Part shown: piece after piece, positions 1 through 12,620 of the stretch
How positions within the stretch are numbered: the first letter of the stretch is position 1
Layout of the letters: every line of letters begins with the position of its first letter
Source: Glossina fuscipes
Taxonomy: Eukaryota > Arthropoda > Insecta > Diptera > Glossinidae
Length of the DNA stretch: 64,000 nt
Direction of reading: 5' to 3'
Assembly (NCBI RefSeq): GCF_014805625.2
Contig: NW_023998414.1
Coordinates: forward strand, 37,805,316 to 37,869,315
Translations under genes and position numbers: made by a program
Notes under the pieces: generated by a model
Databases searched by the model: none
Told to the model about the DNA's origin: nothing
What the model saw: the letters and a program-made list of their open reading frames with translations, nothing else

Positions 1-19
1 CCCCCCCCCCCCCCCCCCC
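1..19. repeat. Poly-C run at the window edge
   Basis: Nineteen consecutive C residues open the window. Long C runs are rare elsewhere in this AT-rich sequence, where homopolymers are nearly all A or T. It may be a genuine C/G tract cut by the window edge, or a sequencing or assembly artefact at a contig end. Confidence 0.9.
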
Positions 20-3000
20 AAAGTTTCACACCATAATTGAAAAAACCCCTTCAATTTGTCCTCAGAGAAAATGTTCAACGCTCTCCATAAAGCTGCAATG
101 AAACTGAGCGGATAATATTAATTCTGAAAGTATATGTCCCCGATGACCTTTCCGACTCGATAATCGTCATAATTATTCGCTTCACAGACTGACTAAAATA
201 TTTGTTTTTTTTTTCAAATCTTATTTATCTGTCTTCTACTTTTCCTCTAGGCAGCCGCGTTGACTCATCTCGTTCCATATTTCAGTGTTCAATGAGACGA
301 TGTGAAAATGCAGAAGATATCTCTAATACAACATATCGTGACTTAAACGGCGTGGTGAGCGGCTCTTAGGCATTTTCAATTTCAATCGGACATAAGAAGG
401 AATCGATTCGTCTTTTCCTACTTTAGAAATTTTGAGAATTTCTGATAGAACAAGCTAATGAAAGGACCAACTAACTTATCCGCACGAGCTGCCGAGTCAG
501 TAACAATGTCGAGATAGAGTTTACTATGTGTATAGTTATAGTGAGTGCTCAGTTGACAAAGGCATAAATAAGACTTATCGACTTGGTACACACCTGCTAG
601 TCTGTGAGACTCCCTTCCCTGTCTCATTCTTTTCCCGCATTTCTTTGCGACCACCACTGTGTTACACGAATCGATGACACTCCTGTGAATAATTGGTCAT
701 TTAAAAATATTATTATTAAAAAACTGAATGGTACGTTAATGTCGATGATTGTGATGTAATACGTAAGAGTAAGGTGAACTTTTGGCACCCAAACCCCAGA
801 TGCCTTTTAGCCGATGCTGCTAGAAAACTATCTCTCTTAGAAAATGCAAGAGTTATTGCGGGAGTCGAGTTTATTTTTAAATTTTATATATATCAAGCGA
901 TCTATGCGACGTATGCGAGTATTTTCAGCTTAGTTAGCTTGGCAACAATGAACGTTTGAACATCTCTTCTATTTCGGAGTATTACAACAAACTGTTTCAT
1001 TGGTGATAATTTTAAGAAAGCTTTTCGGAGACTTAAAAACACAAAAACAAAAAAAAACAGAAAAATGCTTTCATCTATTCATTTACCTTAGGAAATGCTT
1101 AGGAAGTTTTCGACTCGCATTCGAGTACATTCTTGATGAGTGAGTAAATATTTGAATCGAGAACCACGTATGGCAAATCGCTGTAGCTATATCCGTCTGT
1201 CCTTCGATGTAAGTGGGATCACTTTTTGAATTAATAAATGACGAAATGATGAGATAGAAAGCAGAAATCTTGCACATGCATCTTCACGCGTAGCTTGAAC
1301 AGGTTAGGGGTAAAAATATTATCGAATGCATTCACAATAGAATAAGAAATGAAAATAATCTGTAAAAAAATTTGCAATTTTTTACATCTTCTTATTGTGA
1401 ATAGTGTGCGAGTCCGAAAAAGTAAAAGATTAGAATTTTTTGAATGATAATTGTTCGGATACTTTTTGCACAGTAAAGCAAAAGCTAAGAATTAATAAAG
1501 AATTGTTTGCTGTGTGTCCAAGATTTGACTTTAGCTTACACTTTTTTATTGAAAATTTTTCCTTTTGTTTTATTTATTTGTTGTTTTTTTTTTTTTTTGT
1601 ATTTTTTATTTTTTTTAGTTCTCTTTATTTGAATATCTCTTTTATTATTTATGATTATTATTTTAATATGTGTCCAGAGCGTAACTAAATGCATCAATTT
1701 GTTAATTGACTTACTAAACAGTAATTATTCACGCCCCACGCACTAGCAAGGAGATGAGAGAAAAAATTTTATATTATATATATTCTTCGTTATGTGCGTG
1801 TGTCAAGACATTTGATACGGTGTCCCCTGTCAAAAGTGAGCTGCTTAGGTGCTCGCACACTTTTCCACTTTTCATATTTGTTCTGTTTAATTGTTTGCTA
1901 AATGTCTACAAAAAAGCATTAACAACACCCACCCTTATGATATGCGTATGCGTAAATATGTTTGCGTATATGTCTCTCTACAATCGTTTACATAGGTAGG
2001 TAATGTTTTCTGTTTTGTGAAATTAGATACGAACGCACGCGCTTTCTTTTCAAACATGTTAATGAGATATTCTGTCATCACTATTTGCCATCATGGACCA
2101 CCTAATGGGAAACGTCCTCGTATTAATTGGCAAAAATCGCCCATAACATATGTTAGCAGCTAGCCATTGATTGTTAGCACCCAGTTGAGTTGTGCTTAGG
2201 TGGAGATCTAGGGAAGGTGAGGAAAAGTGCGAGCAAGCGACAGGCGAAAAGTGTGCACATGCGTCAGTTATGAACCGTTTTAAGGTAACTTTTCGCTTTT
2301 TATTTATTCATTTTTTTTTTTTTTTCTTCTCGAAAATTTTCGCTTGCATTAACAATAATAATAATAATAATAATAATTCAAGGTTACGGCGGTTTTTGCT
2401 GCTACCAAATTTTTCTTTTTATTTTTATTTATTTATTTTTTTTTATTTAATGAAAACGTTTCAACATTATTTACAACATCAAGAGTTTTCTACTGCATTT
2501 GTGCACTCATGTGACGTATGCACAATAGAACCCGCTGTGGGCAACGGACGTCGAACACATCATGAAAATTTTCTCGTTTTCTAATTTTCATTTTCATTAC
2601 CATTTTTGTTTTTTTTTTTTTTTTTTTTTTCTTTCTTTCCTTTTTTTCATATGCTTTGTTAAAGTTTCTATATAAACAGCAGCTCATATTTGAAGATGTC
2701 CCGCAGAGTTCATAGTCATAGTGCTAAACTCGAGATAGCTGGCCAAGTAGATTGATCGAAGTTCGTTTTTGAGTTGAATACGCGCACACATTTACACAAT
2801 TTTTGAAAATCCGATGTCCAGAACTGCGTGCGTATTATCGCATGTTTCCATTGTAGCTCCTGTAGATTTTATGGTTCTTTAGAAATTTCAATTTTTTAAC
2901 CGTAGTTACTATAAATTTTTGCTATTGAGATTTCTAAGAAATTCTCAACTCAGAGCGAGTCGCGTGCAAATAAAAGGCGTTAAATGTTAGGAAAGGCATA

Positions 3001-3639
3001 AGGAAATGTCTAAGCCCTGACGGTTAAATGATATAAACGCAATAAAATTGCAAACTATTCTTAATAACATTTAACGAGAAGTTGGATAGGCTTTCCTCGG
3101 AGGGTGAAAATTCTCTATAATGCGAATCCGTATGTGGTGTACTAGTGAAAAATATATTCAAATTTAAGATATATATATATATATATACTGTTCAGATAAA
3201 ATTAACATATCACTCATTGAATTCGTAAGATGACACATAGATATCGCCACTATTGACGAATCTATATAATATATGAGTACAAATTTTGGACGCATCTCAG
3301 ACGAGGCACAATTTGTAATTGTTTTAGTGACACTACTTTTATGGAAAAATGTGAATTTCGTGTGCAGAGTCACTGAAACAACTGTAAATTGTTGGTAGGT
3401 TGGTTGATAGTCATATGAGCATCCCAATAGCCATCGTATATCTGTAAGCCATCCTACAAACTTATTGAGTAAGGTGATATGTACACCCGTTCCGCTGTTT
3501 GCAATATTTGGCTTACACGATTTCACTGATTTCAAACGTCATGTGGTTCAACGATTCTCGCTCAAAAACAACAATTAAATTTAAAATTTGAAAGGAGGTC
3601 GCAAGATCACCTGTAATGTAAACAAAAGAACGAAACGAG
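20..3639. other. Non-coding, homopolymer-rich stretch
   Basis: I see no gene here. It holds many T tracts (near 1590, 2310 and 2620), an (AAT)n microsatellite at about 2354-2377 and an (AT)n run at about 3170-3187. The stretch 1085-1300 carries fragments reminiscent of the dispersed fly repeats ('attcttgatgag', 'ccgtctgtcc'), too degraded to assign. The short open frames are low complexity or random in composition. The block is comparatively poor in recognisable transposon relics. Confidence 0.6.
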
Positions 3640-4021
3640 AAAAATCAAATGGCCAGAAGGGCAATACAAATCAAAATTTTGCATAAAAATCGTAGTTATA
3701 CGAAAGCTGTGTCACTAGTGAATACCGCATCTATTCACAGAGTGGTGCAAGTCGACGACGATAATGACAAAAATGATGCTCGAGTTAGTATTGTACTCAC
3801 CGTATTCTCCAAAACGAACGATTTCGAACGACTATTATCCATATACCAGCCCCAAAGAGCTCATTCAGCAAAACAGATTTGGCTTAAACAATGGGATTAT
3901 TGTGAAAAATGGAATATATTTTGAGCATCTCGATAAATCGTTCGATAGGAAAGTCTTCAAAGTGTTAGACAAGCCTTGGACTGATTGCATGATTCTTAGA
4001 GGAGACTACGCTGATGAGTAA
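3640..4021 (+). pseudogene. Mariner transposase relic, C-terminal half
   Basis: Two overlapping frames together read as the C-terminal part of a mariner-family transposase, a DDD cut-and-paste enzyme. The first frame gives NTASIHRVVQV, in the place of the usual HDNAPxHxA motif holding the second catalytic Asp, which is Asn here. A shift near 3790 leads into SPYSPKRTISNDYY, corresponding to the family motif PPYSPDLAPSDYxLF with the third catalytic Asp preserved. It continues through a W-containing stretch (KPWTDC) to a terminal RGDYADE, comparable to the family's GEYFE ending, followed by a stop. The N-terminal half and inverted repeats are not visible. Damage: frameshift, lost catalytic residue, 5' truncation. 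Family assignment is firm; subfamily is not. Confidence 0.75.
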
Positions 4022-7000
4022 AAGTCAAAGTAAAATTGAAGAACGATGGCCTTTTTCACGCCTAGATCCGGGATTTGTTGCCTACGGCACGTAGCCTGCA
4101 ATTTTCTTTTTACGAAGAGCTGGGCTGTTTTCACACTTGGTTCGCGCCTCTGCTAAGGCAATTGATAATTCGAAATCATTTCGAAACAGGAGCAGTATTT
4201 GTATAATGTCCACTTTAGCAGGCATAACCGTTGCAGTTCTCTAATTCCAAGGTGTTTTTTTTTTTTTTCTTTTCTTTAATATGATCGATCAGTGAGGGGA
4301 TGTCCCCTCCCCTGTTCGCGTAATACAATGACGGTCAGGCAGAAATGAGAAAAAAGAACGATAGTAGAAGAAAGTGCTGGCTGGGATTAGACTAGACTCA
4401 CCTGCACTTGAGAGATTTCAAACTGCGAACATTGACTTTGTTGTCACGATTCTTATCTTATCTACTCGATTACTCACGCTTGCTGATGCGATTGAAGAAG
4501 AAGGCGATAATGTGTTCTATGGGATACCAGATGCTCTACAACAAAACGGTAAGAGCGATGCGTTCTATATACGTAAATGCACTCGTTTCGAGTAGCAAGT
4601 ACTGATCGAAGGCAGTCAGCAATCACGCAATCAATAACACATATTAATATTTGCTCAGCGAAATTGCATTCTTTAAGCGTTTTTACTTTTTCAAAATGTT
4701 TATTCCTCTGGGTTAATTAATTAATTAAATTAAATTAAACAAAAAAAAAAACTTTTTTATTATCAGTGAACTATCAGCGATACGGTTTCCTTTTTAAATC
4801 AATTTGTTCGTGTATTTAGAGTATCATTAATCAAATTTAGATTAAATAGCAATTTACGGAACAACAACTCACAATAACAAATGTTGAGATTGTGTACAAG
4901 AAGCAGCGGCGAATGCATAAAAAGAGTAAAACACGAACGCTTCTCCTCTGACATGTTAACTATGTTTGACAGTTAAATGCAAAAATTTTTCAATAGTCAT
5001 TTTTCGTTTAAGTAAAAAATCAAAGGATAAAAAAATAAATAAATAAAGGGAACCCTTCTATGTTAGCGGTAGAACCAATGTTTTCGCGCATATTAAATGA
5101 CATATGTATGGGTTTCACTTTTCTTCCTTATTCTTGTTTTTTTTTTTTTTTTTTTTTTCCTTTTTCCATTCTAGGTTTTGTAAAATGATTACTGCACAAA
5201 TAACATTAAACATTTCGTTGCACGTATTTCGTCCGTACGTAGTATTAAAAATATATATGTTTTTATTTTTGTTTTTTCTTTTCACAATGATTCTCTTAAA
5301 GTTGTATCGTCACTCCGTAGCAGGGTGGTTTCATTCTGGCCATAATACACGTAGTATAGTTTTCTTTCCACATTATTTTATTTTTCATAACCGCCAGAGA
5401 AAAGACATCTATGGCATATCAAAAATCGGCATTCGATTTGTTACATGCAAAAGTTCATATCGGAAATCAAAAAAAATACAAAAAAAAAAAAAAACGATCC
5501 CGAAGATGACTCGCAGAACTTTTGTAAACTTTTTAGGATCTTATGATAGAAAATTTGCCACGATAAGCTTAGCGATATAATAGCGACATGCGTTCTTTTT
5601 TTTTTTTTGCGCATCTGCTTGCAGTGAAGTGTACTCGAGATTCGTTGCAAAATACAATTATAGTCGCTTTATTTCTTACATTTGCGTTCGGTATGAAATA
5701 AACATAACAACGTGTGTTTATTTCATTCAGAATTAAACATGTTTTTTTTTTTTTTTATTTTTTTTTTTTAATTTTTTGCATACCGAAAATTCCGTTTTAT
5801 ACAACGCATAAATAGCGCAGAGGAAGAGTAAATTAACTAAATATTGAGTATGAGTGCGTAAGTGTGTTTACATGGGTGTATGTATATATGTTTGTGTTTT
5901 TTTCCTCTTTGTCTTTTTCATATTTTAAAAACAACCATAAACTTGAGTTCAATTAAAATCCACATCAAACATAAAGTGGGCACGTAGGCATACAGTATAA
6001 AGCGTACACAAGCATAGAACGCGTTTACACTATTAAAGGAATGTTTTTGTATTGTTTTGTCAGAATCATGTGGGTGACTAAATGAATCTAAAAGTACCTC
6101 CTATTCTTTTATGTCTGCAGGTTTAGTTTTTTGGGGTGATTGCTATCCTGATTGCATAAACTTTTTACTCATAAATCCTAACACGTGTTTTAGTGGTTTT
6201 AATAAACGTCATATATTTGTATACAAGATATTCCCGTTATGTCAAGAATGTTGTAATATTCAAAACATTTTCAAATTAACCCCGTTCGACTATTTCAAAT
6301 AAAAGGATTAATTGATAATTGACATAAAACGAGAGTAAGAACAATATATCTTAAGCAATTAACCAATAACAAAACTATACCGACACTGGACTTAGGAGAG
6401 TGTTACAACAATAATATACAACAATTCAAATCTTAAGTCTTAAGTCCACAGCCTAAGACTTGGCTATTTATTACTGCACACATACGAACGACAGCAAAGA
6501 CATTTTTGTTGCTTGCGAATAAATTGTCTTGTGACGGTTTCGGACGACTTGTGTCATTGCAATGATGCTTTTTCTGTTATCAATCGTCACCGGCATCTTG
6601 GGAATTTCATGCGAACAAATGCATCATAAATAATTCTCTTAGGTATTATTATTGTAAAGTTGAACAACTTTTCTTTGTTTTCTAACAGAACGAGCAACTT
6701 ATACCATAGGATGAGGTTGAGTCGAATTGTGTTTTCCTCATTTGAAAATAATAGCTATCGGCTTTTTAGTGAAGTGGCAGGAGCATAGCTTCTTTCAGCT
6801 TTCAATTGATTGACTTCCGAGCCAAAAAGAACATCATTTATCGGAAGCAATTACCTACCGATTCAATTCGAGAGAAAATTACTGAAATATTGAATGCGTC
6901 ACGATAGCCAAAACAGAACAAACAATGGCATAGATGATTATGCTAGATAACCATGGCGTTCGTTGTGTGCGAAGACTAAGTCCACTTTGAGTTGCTCTAA

Positions 7001-7170
7001 CCAAAATAAACCTTTTTTAATGCAGTCGCGCCGGAGCACAGGGCACAATATGTTGAAAGCTACGACATCGAAGTTTTTCTATATAAGTGCATTAGGGCTT
7101 TATATGACAAGCTTCACTCAAGGAATGTTAGCATTAATGTACTTGACCTTAACGTGATATTCAACAGATT
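4022..7170. other. Non-coding stretch with A/T tracts
   Basis: No supported gene. It contains T tracts near 4255, 5140, 5600 and 5740, A tracts near 4741 and 5480, and a TTAATTAATTAA-type AT block near 4715-4740. The open frame at 4374-4595 runs into AACGGTAAGAG near 4548, which looks like a splice donor, but no matching acceptor, codon pattern or protein family is evident. I do not call it an exon. Confidence 0.55.
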
Positions 7171-7475
7171 TTTTTTTCCTTCTGATTAACACTGGTTTTA
7201 AGCGACTTTCCAAAATAAAACGTTCTATGAGAAGCGATCGAAAAACAGATCCGATTCGAAACATTTTTAATATCTTTTGTCGTTGCGTTTAGAGCCCCAC
7301 ATTGACATGGACAGACTTTAGACGGACAGACACACAGACGGATGGCCAGATAAATTGGTTTCGATTGGTTCAACAAACGGTTTTTAATTGATCGATATAA
7401 CGAAATGTGGGTCTATTTTAAACTCTTCTGGCTTTTATATACGTCCGTACAAGCTTAATATGCTCTGTACTACAG
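7171..7475 (+). repeat. Dispersed repeat family 2, degraded fragment
   Basis: The block 'gacatggacagactttagacggacagacacacagacgg' region near 7300-7345, then 'cttctggcttttatatacgtccgtacaagcttaatat' and 'ggtggtaaaggata' near 7470, follows the order of the family 2 3' half seen complete at 34.3-34.7 kb. A short downstream piece at about 7580-7615 repeats the 'attcagctatagccgaatcttttatgcc' signature found at the 5' end of these repeats. Confidence 0.55.
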
Positions 7476-8525
7476 GTGGTAAAGGATAAAAAAAAAAATT
7501 AAAAAAAAACAATAGTATAAGAAGAAAATTATATGTGCCCACGAAGCCGAATTGAAAGATCAGATTAAAATAAGTAAGAAAATTACATTCAGCTATAGCC
7601 GAATCTTTTATGCCTTTCGTTTCATTGTTGCATTCTAGACGTGTCCTTAAAACGGTTTATCGTATTTGTTTTTGTTTAAGTTAAGACCGTAATCTTAATA
7701 TTTGCAACCGAGAAAGTGCTTACCAGAAACATTTACACAGACGATGCGTCATTTTCTTCTTGGCTTTGCAAACGTTTCAGCAAAACGCATATACCTCCAA
7801 ACAATTGGTAGAGGATATAGAAACGTATATAAAAATGCCTAAGTGTCCGAGAAGTGAAAGGATCTCGACTAACTACCCCATTCGCCGTGGATTTAAATAT
7901 CAAGTTCGTTCGGAGTTTTCAATGAAGTCGATGACCTTCGATGTTAACGATTTAAGACCTTAGCCTTAGAAATTATTTCTCTTACTATGTAAATATAATA
8001 ATAATAATAATAATAATAAAAAGTTAAAAATGCAATTCTTAGATGACAGAAATTTTGTGTTCAGGTACCAGACAGACAGCAAGAGATTACCTCTTTTTTT
8101 TAAATCTTTCTTATGACGCGAGATATTTACTTACAATGAATGACTTTATGTTTTAAATTGAAATTATATAACTTCGAAGTATTTGGCGTCATTTGTGTGG
8201 TAAAGTGCGAGCAATGAAAAAACTAAGCAGGGTATACCAGCTGACAGTTTAGGATTAGAAAAAAGAAGGAGCCATTTTGGAGAGAGCAGCACGTTTTCAT
8301 TCTTGAACAACAGTTCAAAAATAATGAATGTTTCGTGACACAGTTCGCAAAAGATGTCCGTATTTAAGTTGCAAATTTTGTTATGGAATCATAGGATAGG
8401 GTTATCTGTAGAATAGCAATTCCGAACGAATGGGCTCCGCGGCTTTGTTGGCACATACGCCCTCCTTTATCGAATATTTCTATGACCATTTTGCATAAAC
8501 GTGCTTGAATTTTGTTGGTGTAGCG
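7476..8525. other. Unassigned non-coding stretch with (AAT)n
   Basis: It holds an A-rich patch (7485-7515), a repeat-end signature at about 7580-7615, and an (AAT)n microsatellite at about 7995-8019. An open frame of 67 codons (7760-7963, +) has protein-like composition (charged, ends VNDLRP), but I recognise no family and its context is transposon debris. Confidence 0.45.
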
Positions 8526-8860
8526 TCATATCTGCTCCTTCAATACTCGTGTGGTGGTGCGCTCGTTGGCATAAGCCTTTGTCGCAAAATAATCCTATAA
8601 AAAGAAATCCATGAGTATGAAAGTGTGATCGCCGAAAGGAGAGATTATACGACCAGGGAATGTGTCACGCACGGACTGAATTCTTTCATGGCATGTATGG
8701 CATGCGACACAATTGATATCGTACGCATCGATATCACCCAATTTAGGCAGAAATAATTGGGTTATCGTGTAAAGCAATGAGTTGTCGATTGAGTTTTGTG
8801 TTAATTACAAGCAACGAAATATGATGAACGCAGCGTAGAGGGCATTACAGTCTCTCAGTT
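8526..8860 (-). pseudogene. Gypsy-like LTR retrotransposon integrase relic
   Basis: The minus strand from about 8860 down reads as the start of a retroelement integrase, the enzyme that joins element DNA to the host genome. In order: a possible zinc-finger His in QLIALHDNP (shifted frame), then FLPKLGDIDAYD, the CVACHTCHERIQ stretch matching the CxxC half of the HHCC zinc finger, then PGRIISPF, corresponding to the conserved PAGLLxPL. FILMDFF follows, with the first DDE-core Asp at the usual distance. After an in-frame stop at 8595-8597 the frame continues as DYFATKAYANERTTTRVLKEQI, similar to the core's second strand and helix, and stops again near 8526. The remaining core, RT, protease and LTRs are not visible. 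Family assignment rests on motif order and spacing only. Confidence 0.5.
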
Positions 8861-11598
8861 GTCTGCAGGACGAGTTGTCATCGTATAGAGACGAATGTAG
8901 ATCCACTTACCTCCATTATCGTTGGTTTCGGTGGGTTAAAGCAATTCCCAAAATATTACCCTTAACTGGTTACCGCTAATACGGGTGCCACGGATGCTCT
9001 ACGTTATCGGCGATGTCGATCGATCCCATAGTCTGCATTGTGGTTCGATAACATGCTTGTTCGATAACATGCCGTATACATTGTTCATCACCGATCACGA
9101 TTCTGTGATCAGTCAAGATAGACGTTGAAGAGGATTGGGGAAGGATTCTACTAAGCTTCATATTAATATTTTTAGACGATAGGTAAGGCAAAGTTTTATT
9201 CAACACTCTTCGGTATCCGTTAAGGTCTCTTTTGAAGACTAAGACGAATTTATTCAATGTCAAAATACTTCACTCACCGACAGCGAAGGGTATCATAAGA
9301 TAGAAAGCTGATTAAGTAAAAAGGTATGTTTTAACTAAGCTAAGCTGGTAAAACTATTAATCGAAGTAAAAGCGCTTGAGGACCGAACTCACTGCAATTT
9401 TATGCTTCGAGATATTGGTGGAAATGTTGCAACAAATTTTTACTTAAACTACTTGCACTTGTTCTTGGAGACGTCACATTATCAATTTGAGCACATCTAA
9501 GAAGTAATTCTATTGCCCGATTTGATCGGTAGAAGGTTAACAGTTAGAAAAAGAAAAAAAAAAAGAAGTAAATAAAGCAGCGAAAGAGAGAACCGAAAAT
9601 CCTACCAAATCGAAAAATGTTAAACTTTAAAGTAAATAAGATTTTCACGGATATCGATGGAAAAGACATAAAACTATAATCGTAATGCATGGGAGAAAGT
9701 AACCCTTATACGGACGAATCGCATGGGATTCTAATTAAAAATGAAAGTGTAACACTTTTAAAGAAAATTTGCATCCCATAGTTCAGTAAAAGACTGAAAT
9801 GAATTCGATTCTTAGATAAGCATGTACGTATGGTATTTGTGTATAGGCCTAGGGTTACCGAAAATGTAAATAAATCCTACTTAATGTCACAATCAATTCA
9901 CACTGACACAAATGCTCGCCAAACAAAATAAAAATAAGAATAAAAAAGAAAAAGTAAAGTGAAACAATGAAAAGTTAAAGGACGCAACACGGCAACGGCG
10001 ACCAAATGTGTTACAGTTTTGTAAAACAGCAAAACCAATAGAAATAGCAATAGCAACAACAAGAACAATAACAATATTAACAACGAAACTCTATCGCTAA
10101 CATTAGAGAAATCCGAACCCCTATTAGCGCGCATTTAACTGTTCATTTGAAAGTTCTATTTTGGGCAGTGATGCGTTAAATCAGTACACACAACAACAAA
10201 TAAACAACAATATATATATATTCATTCGTATACACATGTGTAATAGAGGATTTTGTACTGTGAACTCACGTTGGCTAAGTGTGTACGAATGAGTATTGAT
10301 TCGAAGACTAAATGTTATATATGAATATAAATGTACATTTACGGATGTACGTGTAGATATGCATGGGATATCAAATAAAGGATGCAGCCACTTGAAAAAA
10401 GGCTCAGCTGCATATAATAATAAACACAGAGACATATATATATATATACATTTTAAGCCGACAAAAAACATAAGTTTCTAATTGAAGTTAGTAGAAGAAA
10501 AAAAAGGAGAAAACTTGTCTCACATATTTCAAATAATTTATATCCGAATAACGCAAAAAAAAAAAAAAAAATCAAATCAATTTTTATTTATGCATTTATG
10601 CGTATCGAACAAGTGTTAGTTAGCTGTTCATCTTTCTTTAAGGTTACCTTGGCATCGTATTTAAGAAGAGAATTTTGAAATTTCAATAAAGCAAAGCAAA
10701 GCAAATCTAGTGATTTGTGCCACATCATAAGTGACAACCTTAAGTCTAAAGTATTGAATTGTGCAAAACGTGCCTATATGGTTTATTAAGGGGTGAAAGG
10801 GCGCGTTCGCCTGATCCATATTCATTCTTATGTTATTATTATTATTGTTATTGTTGTTGTCATTATTGTTGTTGTTGTTCCTGTTATTGGTGTGTATGCA
10901 AATAAAGGGTGCGTCATAAATATTGTATGTCTGCTCCTCTTCTGTTTGGTTCGTTACGTAGAGTTATTAACATTAATTGCACTCAACTGTCCTCTTGTGT
11001 GGCTCACAAGCATCACATGAGAATTTCGGCAAATGTTCAATAATAATGATATTGTATATATGTATAAAATTGTGATTTTTGTATGCGTGTGTGTGTGTGT
11101 GTATGTATATATATTGCATGCGCGCAAAGTTTTGCTGGATTAAGCATGTGTGGCCAAGAAAGCTCTTTTCCTTATAGATATCAGTGGAATCGTAAGCCTA
11201 CCTTATTGTGCGTGTGCTTGTATTTGGTGGTGGTGGTGGTGTTAGTGGCCTTTGTATGACAGTTTTCTACTTCTCTTTTTTCTTTTTTTTTTTTCTTTTT
11301 CTAGGTTATTTGATTTTTAGCATTCGGTTCACCCCAATTGGTTGGTTTTATTGGTATGTTTTTTCTGTGGGGACTACACGTATACCGAATAGATAAATTG
11401 AGTAATGGGGGTTGTTCGCTCCAGAATCCATTACACTCGGACAAGTGTAATGGGTGCAAATTTAATGCTGCAAGAATTCATTCGTAAAAGAATAGTTTAT
11501 CATCTATGACAGACCGCAATACTTACAGAGTGGTATTCAGTTTAACAAAGGAAACCACATAACAGAGCGCCAATACAATACTAGAGGCAAAGGGGGGG

Positions 11599-11631
<33 letters not shown>

Positions 11632-12100
11632 CGTCCGCTCTATGCGATCCTCTATGTAGAGATACTTAAGTTCCTTTAATTGTAGCTAATAACTAATAAA
11701 AAAAACAAGCAGCTACCGCTCGAAACTACCTAAACGTTTCTCATAACATGCTTTCTTACCGTTTTGCTACGGAATTTATACACCGTCTTTTGCATAACCG
11801 ATCAGTTAATTATCTTCAAAATTTAACGCTTTTTCTGCGTGGAACGACGATGAGGAAATAATTGACCCCAACCTAGGCACTTTAAGTGTCCAGAAAATCG
11901 ACTGTATAGTTCTTAATGTGAGCGGACACGCCTTGCCATAATAATGATGGAATATCGGGCGTCGCAAGACTAGCAAGGACTAGCTTTCTAGCAAATCGAA
12001 ATAATAGAAGACCTTCTAAAGGCACTTTCGGGCCACGCTTAAATTCAACGATAAAAGCATAAAGCCCTCTATACGCACTCTTTGGAAGCGTAATAAACGA
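8861..12100. other. Non-coding stretch, microsatellites
   Basis: No supported gene. The first kilobase may include further retroelement debris (a minus-strand open frame at 8976-9263 of unknown identity). A short tandem 'ttcgataacatgc' doublet lies at about 9045-9072. The rest is A/T-rich with an A tract near 10555-10570, (TTG/TTA)n near 10830-10875, (GT)n at about 11084-11102, (GGT)n near 11225-11240, and a (GA)n tract at about 11597-11631. Confidence 0.5.
11597..11631. repeat. (GA)n microsatellite
   Basis: A G run followed by about 15 GA units, with one AA interruption. This is a purine-only strand and could form triplex DNA, or act as a GAGA-type site in flies. No gene context supports a regulatory role. 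Confidence 0.9.
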
Positions 12101-12400
12101 TTATGGACGAACTTGTTTAATGTAATAAAACAAAAATATTGTGCGATAGCATATCGGATTTCTTTTCGGAATCAAAAAAGAAACAAAACAGTACATTGAA
12201 AAGGGTAGGACTGAGACTCATAAGCGTTGCAACGCAAGGCTTAAGGATTTTTCCCTCACAGGCATTTGTCTTGACTGTATAAAGTAATTCATTTTCCCAA
12301 CAAACAATTAAAAATATTCTAGAGAGCGACGGCCCGTCATTAAAAACTTTACATAGCTTCACTGGACACATTTACTCATATGAAGACTTTTCATAATAAA
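12100..12400 (-). pseudogene. Non-LTR retrotransposon reverse transcriptase relic
   Basis: The minus-strand frame 12371-12117 contains LSPTLFNVLF preceded by a degraded hydrophobic/basic strand, corresponding to the reverse transcriptase motif (GVPQGSVLSPTLFNxYINDI). It is followed about 20 residues later by KKSDMLSHNIFVLLH at the position of the (K/S)(V)xxLxYADDxxLLx catalytic motif, with the YADD residues lost. Motif order and spacing fit a jockey-type LINE. Only about 90 codons remain; there is no endonuclease, tail or target duplication. The protein is catalytically dead. Confidence 0.5.
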
Positions 12401-12620
12401 GCTTTGTTTGAACAGTCTTCGAGAAAGTGGTCTGATTCTAATTATTTCTAACAACATTCATCCTTAGATCAGGGCATCAAAATATCTTGAAAATTGCGAC
12501 GCTATAGGCTGATCGAAAGACATCACACGGACAAACAGTGGGACAAACAGGCTTCCATCGATAGAGAAGGTGATTTGGCATGGATTTACCTTAAGTTCTT
12601 CCATAGCCTTCTTGTATAAC
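12395..12620 (+). repeat. Dispersed repeat family 2, copy
   Basis: The order 'gagaaagtggtctgattctaatt', 'caaaatatcttgaaaattgcg', 'acacggacaaacagtgggacaaacagg', 'gatttaccttaagttcttcc' matches the better preserved copy at 34.3-34.7 kb. It lies directly beside the LINE relic. The 3' 'gtgtagggtata' end is missing. Confidence 0.6.

Noticed and set aside
4374..4605. Possible exon ending at AACGGTAAGAG
   Set aside because: The donor-like site is common by chance in AT-rich DNA. There is no acceptor, no protein family and no continuation.
5104..5580. Longest open frame (158 codons, plus strand)
   Set aside because: It starts in a poly-Phe stretch from a T tract and ends in poly-Lys from an A tract. 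The middle has no recognisable domain, and AT-rich homopolymers explain its length.
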